Assembly (NCBI RefSeq): GCF_000282595.1
Contig: NZ_AKIZ01000016.1
Coordinates: 682,001-746,000, forward strand
Direction: 5' to 3'
From: Phyllobacterium sp. YR531
GTDB lineage: Bacteria > Pseudomonadota > Alphaproteobacteria > Rhizobiales > Rhizobiaceae
DNA: 64,000 nucleotides
Each line of letters opens with the position of its first letter. Positions within the stretch are counted from its first letter, which is position 1. The position numbers and the translations under genes were made by a program. Under the pieces are notes generated by a model. That model was not told the DNA's origin, made no database searches, and was given only the letters and a program-made list of their open reading frames with translations. Shown piece by piece: positions 16,502 through 24,841 of the stretch.

Positions 16502-17335
16502 ATGAGCACCAGCATTTCTGAGCTGATCGCAGAAAAGATTGACGCGATGCCGGCCTCGGAACGCAGGGCAGCCCAGACATTGATCGCCAATTATCCATTG
16601 ATAGGCCTGCGCACGGTGGCGGAGTTTTCCGGTCAGGCTGGCGTTTCCTCGCCGACAATCCTGCGGTTTGTCGCGCGCCTCGGTTTTCAAAGTTATCCTG
16701 AGTTTCAAAACGCATTGCAGGAAGAACTGGCGGCACAGGTACAATCACCCTGGAATCGTGCAGCCAGCATTCAGAGCCCCAAAGGCGGCGCAGCATTTCC
16801 GCTTATGGAAGCGGCAATCGAAAACATCCGCGAGACGTTTCAGCACCTTTCAGCCCAGCAACTTGATGATGTGACAAATGCCATCAGCCGAAATCGCTCA
16901 CGGCTCTACCTGCTCGGCGGACGCTTCACCGATCCTATAGCCACCTATATGGCCGCCCATCTCAAGATTGTGCGCTCCGGTGTCACCCATCTTGCAGGTC
17001 AGGAAAGCCACTGGCGCGATCAGCTGATCGACATGGGCAAGAAGGATGTGCTGATTGTTTTTGATATTCGCCGCTATCAGGAAAGCCTGTTGCGTTTTGC
17101 CGAAAAAGCGCAGGCGCGCGGCGTCGAAATCGTGCTTGTCACCGATCAGTGGCTTTCACCGATTGCACGTTTCGCCCGCCATGTCATTGCAGGAAGAACC
17201 GCCGTACCCTCACCTTGGGATTCCTCGTCGGCCCTGTTCCTGATTGCGGAAACGCTGGTTGCAGAAGTTACCCGCAAGCTTGAACAGAGCGGCGCTGATC
17301 GTATCCGCGATCTCGAGCAATTGCGGGATAATTAG
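16502..17335 (+). CDS. MurR/RpiR-family transcriptional regulator
   Basis: Regulator of 277 residues. An N-terminal HTH_6 domain (ASERRAAQTLIANYPLIGL, SPTILRFVARLGFQSYPEFQ, residues 18-75) is followed by a SIS domain (NRSRLYLLGGRFTDPIATYMA, KKDVLIVFDIRRYQESLLRFAEKA) that in this family senses a phosphosugar or small ligand. GGGGGGA precedes the start. It is divergent from the five-gene ligase/dehydrogenase operon, separated by 137 bp of AT-rich promoter-like DNA, and is therefore its likely regulator. RpiR proteins beside amine-catabolism genes are less common than beside sugar genes. Confidence 0.9.
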   Translation: MSTSISELIAEKIDAMPASERRAAQTLIANYPLIGLRTVAEFSGQAGVSSPTILRFVARLGFQSYPEFQNALQEELAAQVQSPWNRAASIQSPKGGAAFPLMEAAIENIRETFQHLSAQQLDDVTNAISRNRSRLYLLGGRFTDPIATYMAAHLKIVRSGVTHLAGQESHWRDQLIDMGKKDVLIVFDIRRYQESLLRFAEKAQARGVEIVLVTDQWLSPIARFARHVIAGRTAVPSPWDSSSALFLIAETLVAEVTRKLEQSGADRIRDLEQLRDN

Positions 17336-17337
17336 CG

Positions 17338-18399
17338 CTACGACGGACCGTCAGCGATCTCCTGTGCCTCAACCTTGATTGGTTTATACTTGAAAGTCGC
17401 GCAGATTATGCCGTGATCATTCGTGCCGGATTCCTTGTGATCATCGAAATTAAGATGATCATTATTCACCGTCATCCCGTCGAACATCCAGACCCGCCGC
17501 TTTGAGTTGTCGTAAAACTCTTCGCTCACCAGAATATGGTCAAGCGACTCCATAATGTCCCGATGAATATGGGTATAATAAACATCGCGCGTACTGCGAT
17601 ATTCCTGAAGGGTCTGGGCGGTATAGAGACTGACATCGCCACCGCCAAGTGAATCTCCAACCAGATAGCGCGGCTGCTCCGTCAGAATGTTTGCAGTATT
17701 GCTGTGCTGACCATCATTGATATCGCCAAGAACAATGACAGGCGTCCGGCTGCCCTTCATCTGTTCCGTCAAAAGGAAACGCAGTGCTGCGGCTTCCGCC
17801 GTCCGGCGGATAGTGGAGATTGCTGCGCCGATATTTGTGGCATGCTTCTTGTAGGTGGTTTGATCCGCTTTGAACCATGCCTCCTTGAACACCTGTGTCG
17901 GCCCCTTGGATTTGAAATGGCAGACATAGACATGAACCGGCTCATGATCCTCACGTGGCCGCACTTGAAAATGCAGAACAGGGCGGGAAAAGCTGGGGAT
18001 GGAAACGCTGATTGCCGGAGTCTGCGGATCATCACCCGAGCTTTTCAGAACAAACTTTTCCGGAAAGTTTTCGATCCATTCCGGTTGTCCGGTCAATAAT
18101 CCTTTGCGGACCAGAGCGGCGCATACAATGCGAGTGCCATTGGCTGTCCCCGGTACCACCAGATCATACTCAGCCGCCAGGCCGGATGCTTCAAGTGCAC
18201 GCGTAATTGACGTTGGGTGCCATAGCTCTTGAAATCCAAAAATATCCGGCCTTAACAGCCGAATGGACCGGCTCGTCCATTCGATCTTCCGTTCGTATTC
18301 TTCCTGCGTCCAGCCATCCTTATCGGTGTAAATCGGCACGCCCGGTTCGTTCAGATTGTAGAGATTGAATGTACCTATGCTCAAATGTTTGAGTTTCAT
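17338..18399 (-). CDS. Endonuclease/exonuclease/phosphatase-family protein
   Basis: Protein of 353 residues with the EEP fold. Active-site landmarks are IGTFNLYNLN (Asn), DIFGFQELWHP (Glu metal ligand), VYVCHFKSKG (His), PVIVLGDINDGQHS (Asp/Asn) and the C-terminal NDHLNFDDHKESGTNDHGII (Asp-His pair). It has no signal peptide, so it is probably cytoplasmic. GAGGAATTATC upstream supports ATG 18399 over an ATG at 18414. It converges on rpiR with 2 bp between the stops. The substrate could be a nucleic acid, phospholipid or inositol phosphate; the sequence does not decide. Confidence 0.82.
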   Translation of the reverse strand: MKLKHLSIGTFNLYNLNEPGVPIYTDKDGWTQEEYERKIEWTSRSIRLLRPDIFGFQELWHPTSITRALEASGLAAEYDLVVPGTANGTRIVCAALVRKGLLTGQPEWIENFPEKFVLKSSGDDPQTPAISVSIPSFSRPVLHFQVRPREDHEPVHVYVCHFKSKGPTQVFKEAWFKADQTTYKKHATNIGAAISTIRRTAEAAALRFLLTEQMKGSRTPVIVLGDINDGQHSNTANILTEQPRYLVGDSLGGGDVSLYTAQTLQEYRSTRDVYYTHIHRDIMESLDHILVSEEFYDNSKRRVWMFDGMTVNNDHLNFDDHKESGTNDHGIICATFKYKPIKVEAQEIADGPS

Positions 18400-18628
18400 G
18401 ATAATTCCTCGCAACCAAATGGCTTAAAAATAATATCATATCAAAAGATGCATTACGCGCGGATGACATTCAAAGTTCGCGATTGGACCGTCGAAATTTC
18501 TTCATTTGCCATTGCCGCCAACGCACATTGATATACTAATGCTGTCCCGGGACCGGAAGACCGGCAAGGCCCTCCGCCCGCAGGAATATTTCGCTTTATG
18601 CCCCTATTGAATGTGTAAGGACAAAATC

Positions 18629-20044
18629 ATGCAGCAAGCTGACATCGGATTGATCGGCCTCGGCGTCATGGGTGCCAATCTGGCGCTCAATATCGCCGAG
18701 AATGGTTATCGCGTTGCGGTCTTCAACAGAACCGTTGCCAAGACAAATGAATTCTATGCCGAAGCAGGCAACCTGCAGGACAAGATCATCGCGTGTGAAA
18801 CGCTGGAAGATCTTGCAAAAAACATTCGTGCCCCGCGTCCGATCATTCTCATGGTCAAGGCTGGCGAAGCAGTGGACGAACAGATCGCCGCTCTGAAGCC
18901 TTTCCTCGCCAAGGAAGACATCATCATCGACGCAGGCAATGCAAATTTCCACGATACGGTTCGCCGTCTCGCTGAACTCGGCGCCAATGATCCGACCTTT
19001 GTCGGCATGGGCGTTTCCGGCGGCGAAGAAGGTGCACGCCACGGCCCTTCCATCATGGTCGGCGGCACACCTGAATCCTACGCCCGCATCGAGCCTGTGC
19101 TGACTGCAATTTCCGCCAAGTATGAAGGCGAATCCTGCTCTGCCCTGCTTGGCCCTGATGGCGCTGGTCACTTCGTCAAGACCATCCATAACGGCATTGA
19201 ATATGCTGACATGCAGATGATTGCTGAAGTCTATGGGGTGCTGCGTGACGGTCTTGGCCTGACATCAGAAGCCATCGGCAAAATATTCGAGAAGTGGAAT
19301 ACCGGCCCGCTCAATTCATACCTCGTCGAAATCACCGCGAAGGTTTTGCTCGCTACCGACAAGAAGACAGGCAAGCCCGCTGTAGACGTTATTCTAGACA
19401 GCGCCGGACAGAAAGGCACTGGCCGTTGGGCTGCGATCGAAGCCCAGATGCTGGGCATTCCGGCAACCGGTATTGAGGCAGCCGTTGCTGCTCGGTCCAT
19501 TTCTTCAATGGTAAAGCAGCGTGCGGAAGCGGAGAAAGCTTATGGCAATCTTGGTACCGCCAAGCTTTCCGATAGCAGTCAGGACTTTGTTGATGCGCTG
19601 GAACAGGGTCTGCTTGCGGGCAAGATTGCTGCCTACGCGCAAGGTTTCGATGTCATGGTCGGCGCTTCGAAAGAGCGTGGCTGGGACATTCCGCTCGCCA
19701 CCACTGCCCGCATCTGGCGCGCTGGCTGTATCATCCGTTCGCAGTTTCTCGACCAGATTGCAGCAGCGTTCGAAGGCAGCGAAGGCACCAATCTCCTGCT
19801 CGTACCGGCCTTCGTTGATCGGATGAAATCCGGCTCCAAATCGCTGCGCAAGGTCGTTGCGCAAGCCTCGCTTGCCGGTCTTCCAGTGCCAGCGCTCTCT
19901 GCCGCCCTAAACTATTTTGATGGTTTCCGTCAGGCACGCGGCACCGCAAACGTCATTCAGGCGCAGCGAGATTTCTTTGGCGCTCATGGCTTCAAACGCC
20001 TTGGCGAAGAGGGTGATTTCCATGGACCTTGGTCAGATGCTTAA
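18629..20044 (+). CDS. gnd: 6-phosphogluconate dehydrogenase, NADP+-dependent, decarboxylating
   Basis: Oxidises 6-phosphogluconate to ribulose 5-phosphate, CO2 and NADPH in the oxidative pentose-phosphate pathway. The 471 residues match the usual length. It has the Rossmann motif IGLIGLGVMGANLALNIAENG, the NADP-preferring FNRT turn, MGVSGGEEGARHGPSIMVGG, and the catalytic Lys and Asn in HFVKTIHNGIEYADMQMIAE. It ends with GPWSDA. AAGGAC favours ATG 18629 over ATG 18611. It stands alone, followed by the large palindromic repeat. Confidence 0.96.
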   Translation: MQQADIGLIGLGVMGANLALNIAENGYRVAVFNRTVAKTNEFYAEAGNLQDKIIACETLEDLAKNIRAPRPIILMVKAGEAVDEQIAALKPFLAKEDIIIDAGNANFHDTVRRLAELGANDPTFVGMGVSGGEEGARHGPSIMVGGTPESYARIEPVLTAISAKYEGESCSALLGPDGAGHFVKTIHNGIEYADMQMIAEVYGVLRDGLGLTSEAIGKIFEKWNTGPLNSYLVEITAKVLLATDKKTGKPAVDVILDSAGQKGTGRWAAIEAQMLGIPATGIEAAVAARSISSMVKQRAEAEKAYGNLGTAKLSDSSQDFVDALEQGLLAGKIAAYAQGFDVMVGASKERGWDIPLATTARIWRAGCIIRSQFLDQIAAAFEGSEGTNLLLVPAFVDRMKSGSKSLRKVVAQASLAGLPVPALSAALNYFDGFRQARGTANVIQAQRDFFGAHGFKRLGEEGDFHGPWSDA

Positions 20045-20072
20045 GTAACGCGCGACTTGTGGCAATTGCGTT

Positions 20073-20226
20073 GCGTGGTTCGCCCTTCGACAGGTTCAGG
20101 AGGGCTCACCATGAGGAAGATGGTGGGCTGCAATAACAATCGGAAAAGTGCAGAACTTGACTCCCTGCAATCAACCAATCTTCCTCATGGTGAGCCCTCC
20201 TGAACCTGTCGAAGGGCGAACCACGC
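20073..20226. repeat. 154-bp palindromic intergenic repeat, family 1, copy 1
   Basis: A 49-bp left arm (20073-20121, starting GCGTGGTTCGCCCTTCGACA) is repeated perfectly inverted at 20178-20226, with a 56-base loop. Copies with damaged arms occur at 22686-22828 and 35195-35242. It has no open frame and lies between two convergent genes, so transcripts could form a very stable hairpin. It resembles the intergenic palindromic elements of rhizobia and Brucella in style; exact family membership is not verified. Confidence 0.95.
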
Positions 20227-20252
20227 ATAACATTACTGCAAGCTAGAGATAA

Positions 20253-21248
20253 TTACGGCAATCTCGCACTGCTGGGTGGCGCAGGGTAAATGCGCCCCCA
20301 AGCCCGCCGTAGCTGCCTTGCAGAGGCGAAGCCCGTACGATCGGCCACGCCTTCCATATCCAACCTCGAATTGCTCAATATCTCACGGGCGAGCGCGATG
20401 CGCAGGCGGTTGAGATAATCGGGAATACTCATTCCCGTGTGCTCATTGAAGAGACGTGACAGGTGCCGCGGACTTGTGGCCGCGATGTCGGCCAATGACC
20501 CAAGCGTCCAGGCGTGTGCCGGGTCAGCCGCCAGCCTGTCCTGAACCCGGTGGATTGCCGGGTGAATATGATTGCGCCCGTCGAGCCATGGCGACCATTG
20601 TGGATCAGTCCCGCTGCGACGCAGATAAACCACGAGATATCTGGCAACTGCCACGGCGCAGGCGGGTCCGGCAATCTGCCCAACAAGATGCAACATCAGG
20701 TCGATGCCCGCCGTAATACCGGCGCTTGAATAGCGATTTCCATCCTCAACATAGAGCCGGTTATCGAAAACCCGCGCTGTTGGTACAAGTTCACGCAATT
20801 CATCGACGGAACTGAAATGAGTCGTGCAGGCGTGGCCATCAAGCAGGCCGGCACGACCAGCCAGTAAAGCACCAGAGCATATGGAGACCAATTTTTGCGT
20901 ATCTGCAAAATGGCTTCGCAACCATTCGACAATCTCGCTATCACCCTGCCCTTGCCTCTCTGCATCGACAGTAGCAGGCGTGTCCAGCAACGTTGTCGTA
21001 TCGCCAGCAAGCACAATCATGGCGCCCGCCGAAACCCGGTTTGGCAATGGCTCAATGCCGCTGATCGTCAGGCCGATAGACGTAGTAACATTTGCCAGCG
21101 GCCCGACGTAACGCACTTTGAACCGCACAGAATCCTGCTCGAAATTCGCCTTGCGCAGCACCTCCACCGGCCCCGCAATATCGAGCAGCAGCGCCCTTGC
21201 GGGCACCACCACCAAAACATCGATATTTTTTGGTTCGGCTATGCTCAT
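20253..21248 (-). CDS. GATase1-like AraC-family transcriptional regulator
   Basis: Two-domain regulator of 331 residues. The N-terminal DJ-1/PfpI-like domain (DVLVVVPARALLLDIAGPVEVL) has the elbow cysteine in VSICSGALLAGRAGLLDG. The C-terminal AraC HTH has SLADIAATSPRHLSRLFNEHTG and RLDMEGVADRTGFASARQLRRAW. Its start overlaps the isochorismatase-family stop (ATGA), so the two genes are coupled, and the regulator probably controls that unit. Members of this class regulate carnitine or amine and amino acid catabolism in other bacteria. The ligand here is unknown. Confidence 0.88.
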   Translation of the reverse strand: MSIAEPKNIDVLVVVPARALLLDIAGPVEVLRKANFEQDSVRFKVRYVGPLANVTTSIGLTISGIEPLPNRVSAGAMIVLAGDTTTLLDTPATVDAERQGQGDSEIVEWLRSHFADTQKLVSICSGALLAGRAGLLDGHACTTHFSSVDELRELVPTARVFDNRLYVEDGNRYSSAGITAGIDLMLHLVGQIAGPACAVAVARYLVVYLRRSGTDPQWSPWLDGRNHIHPAIHRVQDRLAADPAHAWTLGSLADIAATSPRHLSRLFNEHTGMSIPDYLNRLRIALAREILSNSRLDMEGVADRTGFASARQLRRAWGRIYPAPPSSARLP

Positions 21249-21808
21249 GCGGCCATCGCGCGTTCAACTCCACTCAAAGCTTCGTCAACTGTCACGATCT
21301 TCGCAAAGCGACCGGCCAGAACCAGCTCTGTGCGGGCTTTGATTTCTTCTGCGCTGAAAGTGCGTCCTTCGGCATTTGTCATGGCAAAGGTCAGTGTCGC
21401 TTCGGAGACATAATCCACATCATAACCCAAATCCGATGCATGACGGGTCGTCGTCTCGCAGCACTGTTCAGTACGAATGCCCGCTATCAGCACTTTGCGG
21501 ATATTGTTCTGGTTCAGCCAGACCTCAAGCCCGCTACCCACCAGCGCACTGTGACGCGCTTTGTGAAAAACCACATCAGCGCTCAGCGAAACTGGCGCGA
21601 GTGGTTTGACAAAGCCGGAATCCAGAGCAAACGGACCATCGCCATCAACATGGAAGATTTGAACGACGGGCAAGCCTTTGGCCTTTGCACCATCGATCAG
21701 CCGCTGGACATTGGCAATGAAGGGCTGAGCCTCCGCTTCGTTCCAGTAACTACGCTGGCGAAATGATTCCTGCACGTCAATGACAATAAGGGCGGTATCT
21801 GCGGACAT
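21245..21808 (-). CDS. Cysteine hydrolase of the isochorismatase family
   Basis: Small hydrolase of 187 residues. The family triad is visible: Asp in ALIVIDVQESF, Lys in DVVFHKARHSAL and Cys in IAGIRTEQCCETTTRHA. These enzymes cleave amides such as nicotinamide or N-carbamoyl compounds, or isochorismate. AGGAGAA supports the start. It is the first gene of a two-gene unit with the AraC-type regulator. The actual substrate is not readable. Confidence 0.87.
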   Translation of the reverse strand: MSADTALIVIDVQESFRQRSYWNEAEAQPFIANVQRLIDGAKAKGLPVVQIFHVDGDGPFALDSGFVKPLAPVSLSADVVFHKARHSALVGSGLEVWLNQNNIRKVLIAGIRTEQCCETTTRHASDLGYDVDYVSEATLTFAMTNAEGRTFSAEEIKARTELVLAGRFAKIVTVDEALSGVERAMAA

Positions 21809-22050
21809 TTTTAGCTTCTCCTGTCTGTTGATCCTATAAGATTAGCTCCAGTTTTGACAGGCTGATACGCATGGAACAGACGAAAAGCGGACAAAAAAAG
21901 CCAATAGCTAAATGGAACGGTATCGTCTCCATATGGTAGACAGTTCATCAAACGGTCGGGGCTTCTTTTCATTGGATCAGCCCCCATATGTCGGGCAGTA
22001 ACATTACCAGTGAGGTCCGGACGAAACATGCCCGGGCGGAAAGGCCATCC

Positions 22051-22659
22051 ATGCCAGCCGACAGCTATCAGAATCGCACTCATCTTGCCGCACAGCCGGG
22101 ACAAGCCTTGCTGTTCGTCTTTCACGGCACAGGCGGTGATGAAAACCAGTTTTTTGATTTCGGACGGCAATTGCTGCCAGAGACGGGTATTGTCTCGCCC
22201 CGGGGTGACGTGTCCGAACATGGCGCATCCCGCTTCTTCCGCCGTACCGGCGAAGGCGTCTATGACATGGAAGACCTTGCCACCCGCACCGATGCCATGG
22301 CCGATTTCATTCGTGCCCGCAAGATTGAGGCACGGCCATCCAAGGTCATTGGCCTTGGCTATTCCAATGGCGCAAACATATTGGCGTCAGTCATGTTGAA
22401 GCATCCGGGATTGTTCAATGAGGCTGTGCTGATGCACCCGCTCATTCCCTGGCAGCCAGCACCCCAGCCCGGGCTTGCCGGTAAACACGTGCTGATCACT
22501 GCCGGGCAGCACGATCCGATCTGCCCGCCATCATTGACACAGGATTTCGCTGACTACCTGATATCGCAGGGTGTCCAGACCGAACTTGTCTGGCACCCGG
22601 GCGGCCACGAAATTCAACAGAATGAAATCGCCGCGATTCAGCGGTTTGTTCGACCCTAA
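22051..22659 (+). CDS. Alpha/beta hydrolase, carboxylesterase/phospholipase (MhqD-like)
   Basis: Cytoplasmic serine esterase of 202 residues from ATG 22051 (GGAAAGG spaced 7 bases); an in-frame ATG at 21988 would add 21 residues but has no good ribosome site. The oxyanion region is VFHGTGGDE, the nucleophile Ser is in GLGYSNGANI, the acid Asp in ITAGQHDPICP and the His in WHPGGHEI. Relatives hydrolyse short-chain or aromatic esters and respond to quinone stress in Firmicutes. It is a lone gene divergent from the isochorismatase gene. Confidence 0.85.
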   Translation: MPADSYQNRTHLAAQPGQALLFVFHGTGGDENQFFDFGRQLLPETGIVSPRGDVSEHGASRFFRRTGEGVYDMEDLATRTDAMADFIRARKIEARPSKVIGLGYSNGANILASVMLKHPGLFNEAVLMHPLIPWQPAPQPGLAGKHVLITAGQHDPICPPSLTQDFADYLISQGVQTELVWHPGGHEIQQNEIAAIQRFVRP

Positions 22660-22685
22660 AGAAGGAAGATCGTAGCATGACACTC

Positions 22686-22828
22686 GTGCGTGGTTCGCCC
22701 TTCGACTAGCTCAGGACGGCTCACCATGAGGAACGTTAATTGACTGCAGGGAGCTCGGTTTTCCACGCTGGTGACCGTCATTGCAGCGCACCAACTTTCC
22801 TCATGGTGAGCCCCGTCGAACCACGCAC
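22686..22828. repeat. Palindromic intergenic repeat, family 1, copy 2 (one arm shortened)
   Basis: The left arm (22686-22733) matches the 20073 element closely; the right arm (ending 22828) lacks an internal segment of about 18 bp, so the palindrome is asymmetric. The outer ends GTGCGTGGTTCG and CGAACCACGCAC are exact inverse matches. It lies between convergent esterase and acetyltransferase genes. Confidence 0.88.
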
Positions 22829-22884
22829 AAGTTTATTGCAAATGACGGAACCTGGATTATCCCCACAAAGGGGAGATAGAGCCC

Positions 22885-23496
22885 CTACCGCGAAAACCGC
22901 AGTGAAACCGGCAATATCCGGATAGCTGAGGCGCGTTTGCCCTTGGCTGTAAGCACGCCGTGTGCACCGTCGAGATGTCCGGCCTTCAATTCCAGCGCCA
23001 GAAAACGATGCCGTTCGACAGGACCCGGCATGGCAAGGTTTCTGGTCTTTGAACCATCGAACCCAAACCGCTCGTAATATTCAGGATCGCCAACAAGGAT
23101 TATGGCTCCGTGGCCCAGACGTGCGGCTTCTGCAGTCGCATGCTGCATCAATGCAGCGCCAATGCCACGGCCCTTGAGCGTTGGTTCAACCGCCAGCGGT
23201 CCGAGCAACAAGGCGCGCACGGGCATGCCCGATGAATCATGCCCGGCCTGAATATCCCAAAGGCGGACAGTACCCAGCACGGTACCATCAGGACCGCGAG
23301 CAACAAAGGCAAGCCCTTCGGATGGCAAGCGGCCGCGACGAAGCTTTTCCGAAGATTTGCGGCGGCGGCCCTCGCCCATCGAACGATCAAGCAGCGCTTC
23401 GCGAGCCTGCTCGTCCTGCGCGGTTTCGTTGCGGATAGTGAAAGCCTGCAGTCCGTCTGGATGCAGATTTTGTTCGATATATTCTACTGCGCTCAT
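22885..23496 (-). CDS. GNAT-family N-acetyltransferase
   Basis: Acetyl-CoA-dependent acetyltransferase of 203 residues. The acetyl-CoA loop is VEPTLKGRGIGAALMQHA (Q/RxxGxG/A variant RGIGAA), followed by GAIILVGDPEYYERFGF, the YhbS-like motif. A positively charged segment (GRRRKSSEKLRRGRL) precedes the core. It lies upstream of the ornithine decarboxylase leader region on the same strand but beyond a repeat element, so co-transcription is doubtful. Substrate unknown. A TTG at 23508 is an alternative start. Confidence 0.82.
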   Translation of the reverse strand: MSAVEYIEQNLHPDGLQAFTIRNETAQDEQAREALLDRSMGEGRRRKSSEKLRRGRLPSEGLAFVARGPDGTVLGTVRLWDIQAGHDSSGMPVRALLLGPLAVEPTLKGRGIGAALMQHATAEAARLGHGAIILVGDPEYYERFGFDGSKTRNLAMPGPVERHRFLALELKAGHLDGAHGVLTAKGKRASAIRILPVSLRFSR

Positions 23497-23546
23497 TGTC
23501 TTGACCAATCAATCATAAGGGTGTGTCGACACGCCATGCGTGGATG

Positions 23547-23690
23547 AGAGACCTTTTGAGAATTCAGCCTGATGAGGTAGCTGGTGCGGTTTTCGAGAAC
23601 CGGAGCGCAGTGGACTTTTGTGTCCATGAGCACCGGAAGCGGAGAAAATCACATCAGATGCCCATCAGGGTGAACTTATCAGAGGTCTCT
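23547..23690. repeat. Intergenic repeat-like element with inverted ends (family 3)
   Basis: Ends AGAGACCT (23547) and AGGTCTCT (to 23690) are exact inverse matches, and the inside holds paired blocks such as CCGGAGCGCAGTGGAC and GTCCATGAGCACCGG. This layout is that of the mosaic palindromic elements found between genes in rhizobia (RIME-like). There is only one copy in the window. It abuts the stop codon of the ornithine decarboxylase gene and could act as its terminator. Confidence 0.55.
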
Positions 23691-24823
23691 TAAATTACGT
23701 ATGATCGGAGTGGTTCAAACCCATTGAAAGCAACGGCAGAGTAGGTCGTGGTGTAGGCACCGGTCCCCTCAATCAGCACCTCGTCGCCGATGGTCAGCGA
23801 TACGGGCAGTGGATAGGGGTTCTTTTCGTACATCACATCGGCGCTGTCGCAGGTAGGACCGGCAAGAACGCAAGGCTCTGACGCATCGCCATCACGCGGT
23901 GTGGTGATCTGATAACGGATAGCTTCGTCCATTGTTTCAGCGAGACCACCGAACTTACCAATGTCGAGATAGACCCAGCGCACATTGTCGTTGTCCGCCT
24001 TCTTGGACACGAGAACGACCTCGGCCTTGATGACACCGGCATTGCCAACCATGCCGCGGCCTGGCTCGATAATTGTCTCTGGCAGGCGATTGCCGAAATG
24101 CTTGCTCAACGCCTGGAAAATAGCCTGACCATAGGCCTGTGCGGTTGGCACATCCTTGAGATAACGGGTCGGGAAACCACCGCCCATATTGACCATCTTC
24201 AGCGTGATGCCTTCTTTGGCAAGCGCTTCAAAAACCTGCTTTGCGTCGCCCAGTGCGCGATCCCATGCAGCAAGGTCTGTCTGCTGTGAACCTACGTGGA
24301 AAGAAACACCATAGCTGTCGAGGCCGAGTTGCTGGGCAGCGCGCAGCACATCAACCGCCATGGCAGGCACACAACCGAACTTGCGTGAAAGCGGCCATTC
24401 GGCGCCAGCGCCATCGGTAAGGACACGGCAGAACACGCGGGAGCCGGGAGCAGCGCGCGCTACCTTTTCAACTTCCTCGACGCAATCGACAGCAAACAGG
24501 CGAATGCCAAGCTCGAAGGCGCGTGCGATATCGCGCTCTTTCTTGATGGTGTTGCCAAAGGAGATGCGATCGGCAGTCGCGCCGGCATCAAGCGCCATTT
24601 CGACTTCGGCAACCGATGCCGTGTCAAAATTGGAGCCGAGCGAAGCGAGCAGGCGCAGGATTTCCGGCGCCGGGTTTGCCTTTACCGCATAAAAAATCTT
24701 CGACTCTGGCAATGCCATTTCGAAATTGTGGAAATTTTCGCGCACGACATCGAGATCGAGCACCATGCAGGGGCCGTTCGGGCGTCGGGTATTGATGAAG
24801 TCGATAATGCGCTGCGTAGCCAT
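23690..24823 (-). CDS. odc: Ornithine (lysine/ornithine) decarboxylase, PLP fold type III
   Basis: Makes putrescine from ornithine (some relatives also take lysine). From ATG 24823 it has 377 residues. The PLP lysine is in KIFYAVKANPAPE, the barrel segments include SFHVGSQQTDLAAWDRA, the phosphate site is MVNMGGGFPTRYL and EPGRGMVG, and the catalytic cysteine is in AGPTCDSADVMYEK. The short length without a wing domain is that of alphaproteobacterial eukaryote-like ODCs. Homospermidine synthase at 42.5 kb uses the product. A ~540-base leader with conserved-looking structure precedes it, so RNA-level control is likely. A further in-frame ATG lies at 24841. Confidence 0.93.
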   Translation of the reverse strand: MATQRIIDFINTRRPNGPCMVLDLDVVRENFHNFEMALPESKIFYAVKANPAPEILRLLASLGSNFDTASVAEVEMALDAGATADRISFGNTIKKERDIARAFELGIRLFAVDCVEEVEKVARAAPGSRVFCRVLTDGAGAEWPLSRKFGCVPAMAVDVLRAAQQLGLDSYGVSFHVGSQQTDLAAWDRALGDAKQVFEALAKEGITLKMVNMGGGFPTRYLKDVPTAQAYGQAIFQALSKHFGNRLPETIIEPGRGMVGNAGVIKAEVVLVSKKADNDNVRWVYLDIGKFGGLAETMDEAIRYQITTPRDGDASEPCVLAGPTCDSADVMYEKNPYPLPVSLTIGDEVLIEGTGAYTTTYSAVAFNGFEPLRSYVI

Positions 24824-24841
24824 GTTATGCTCCAATTCCAT

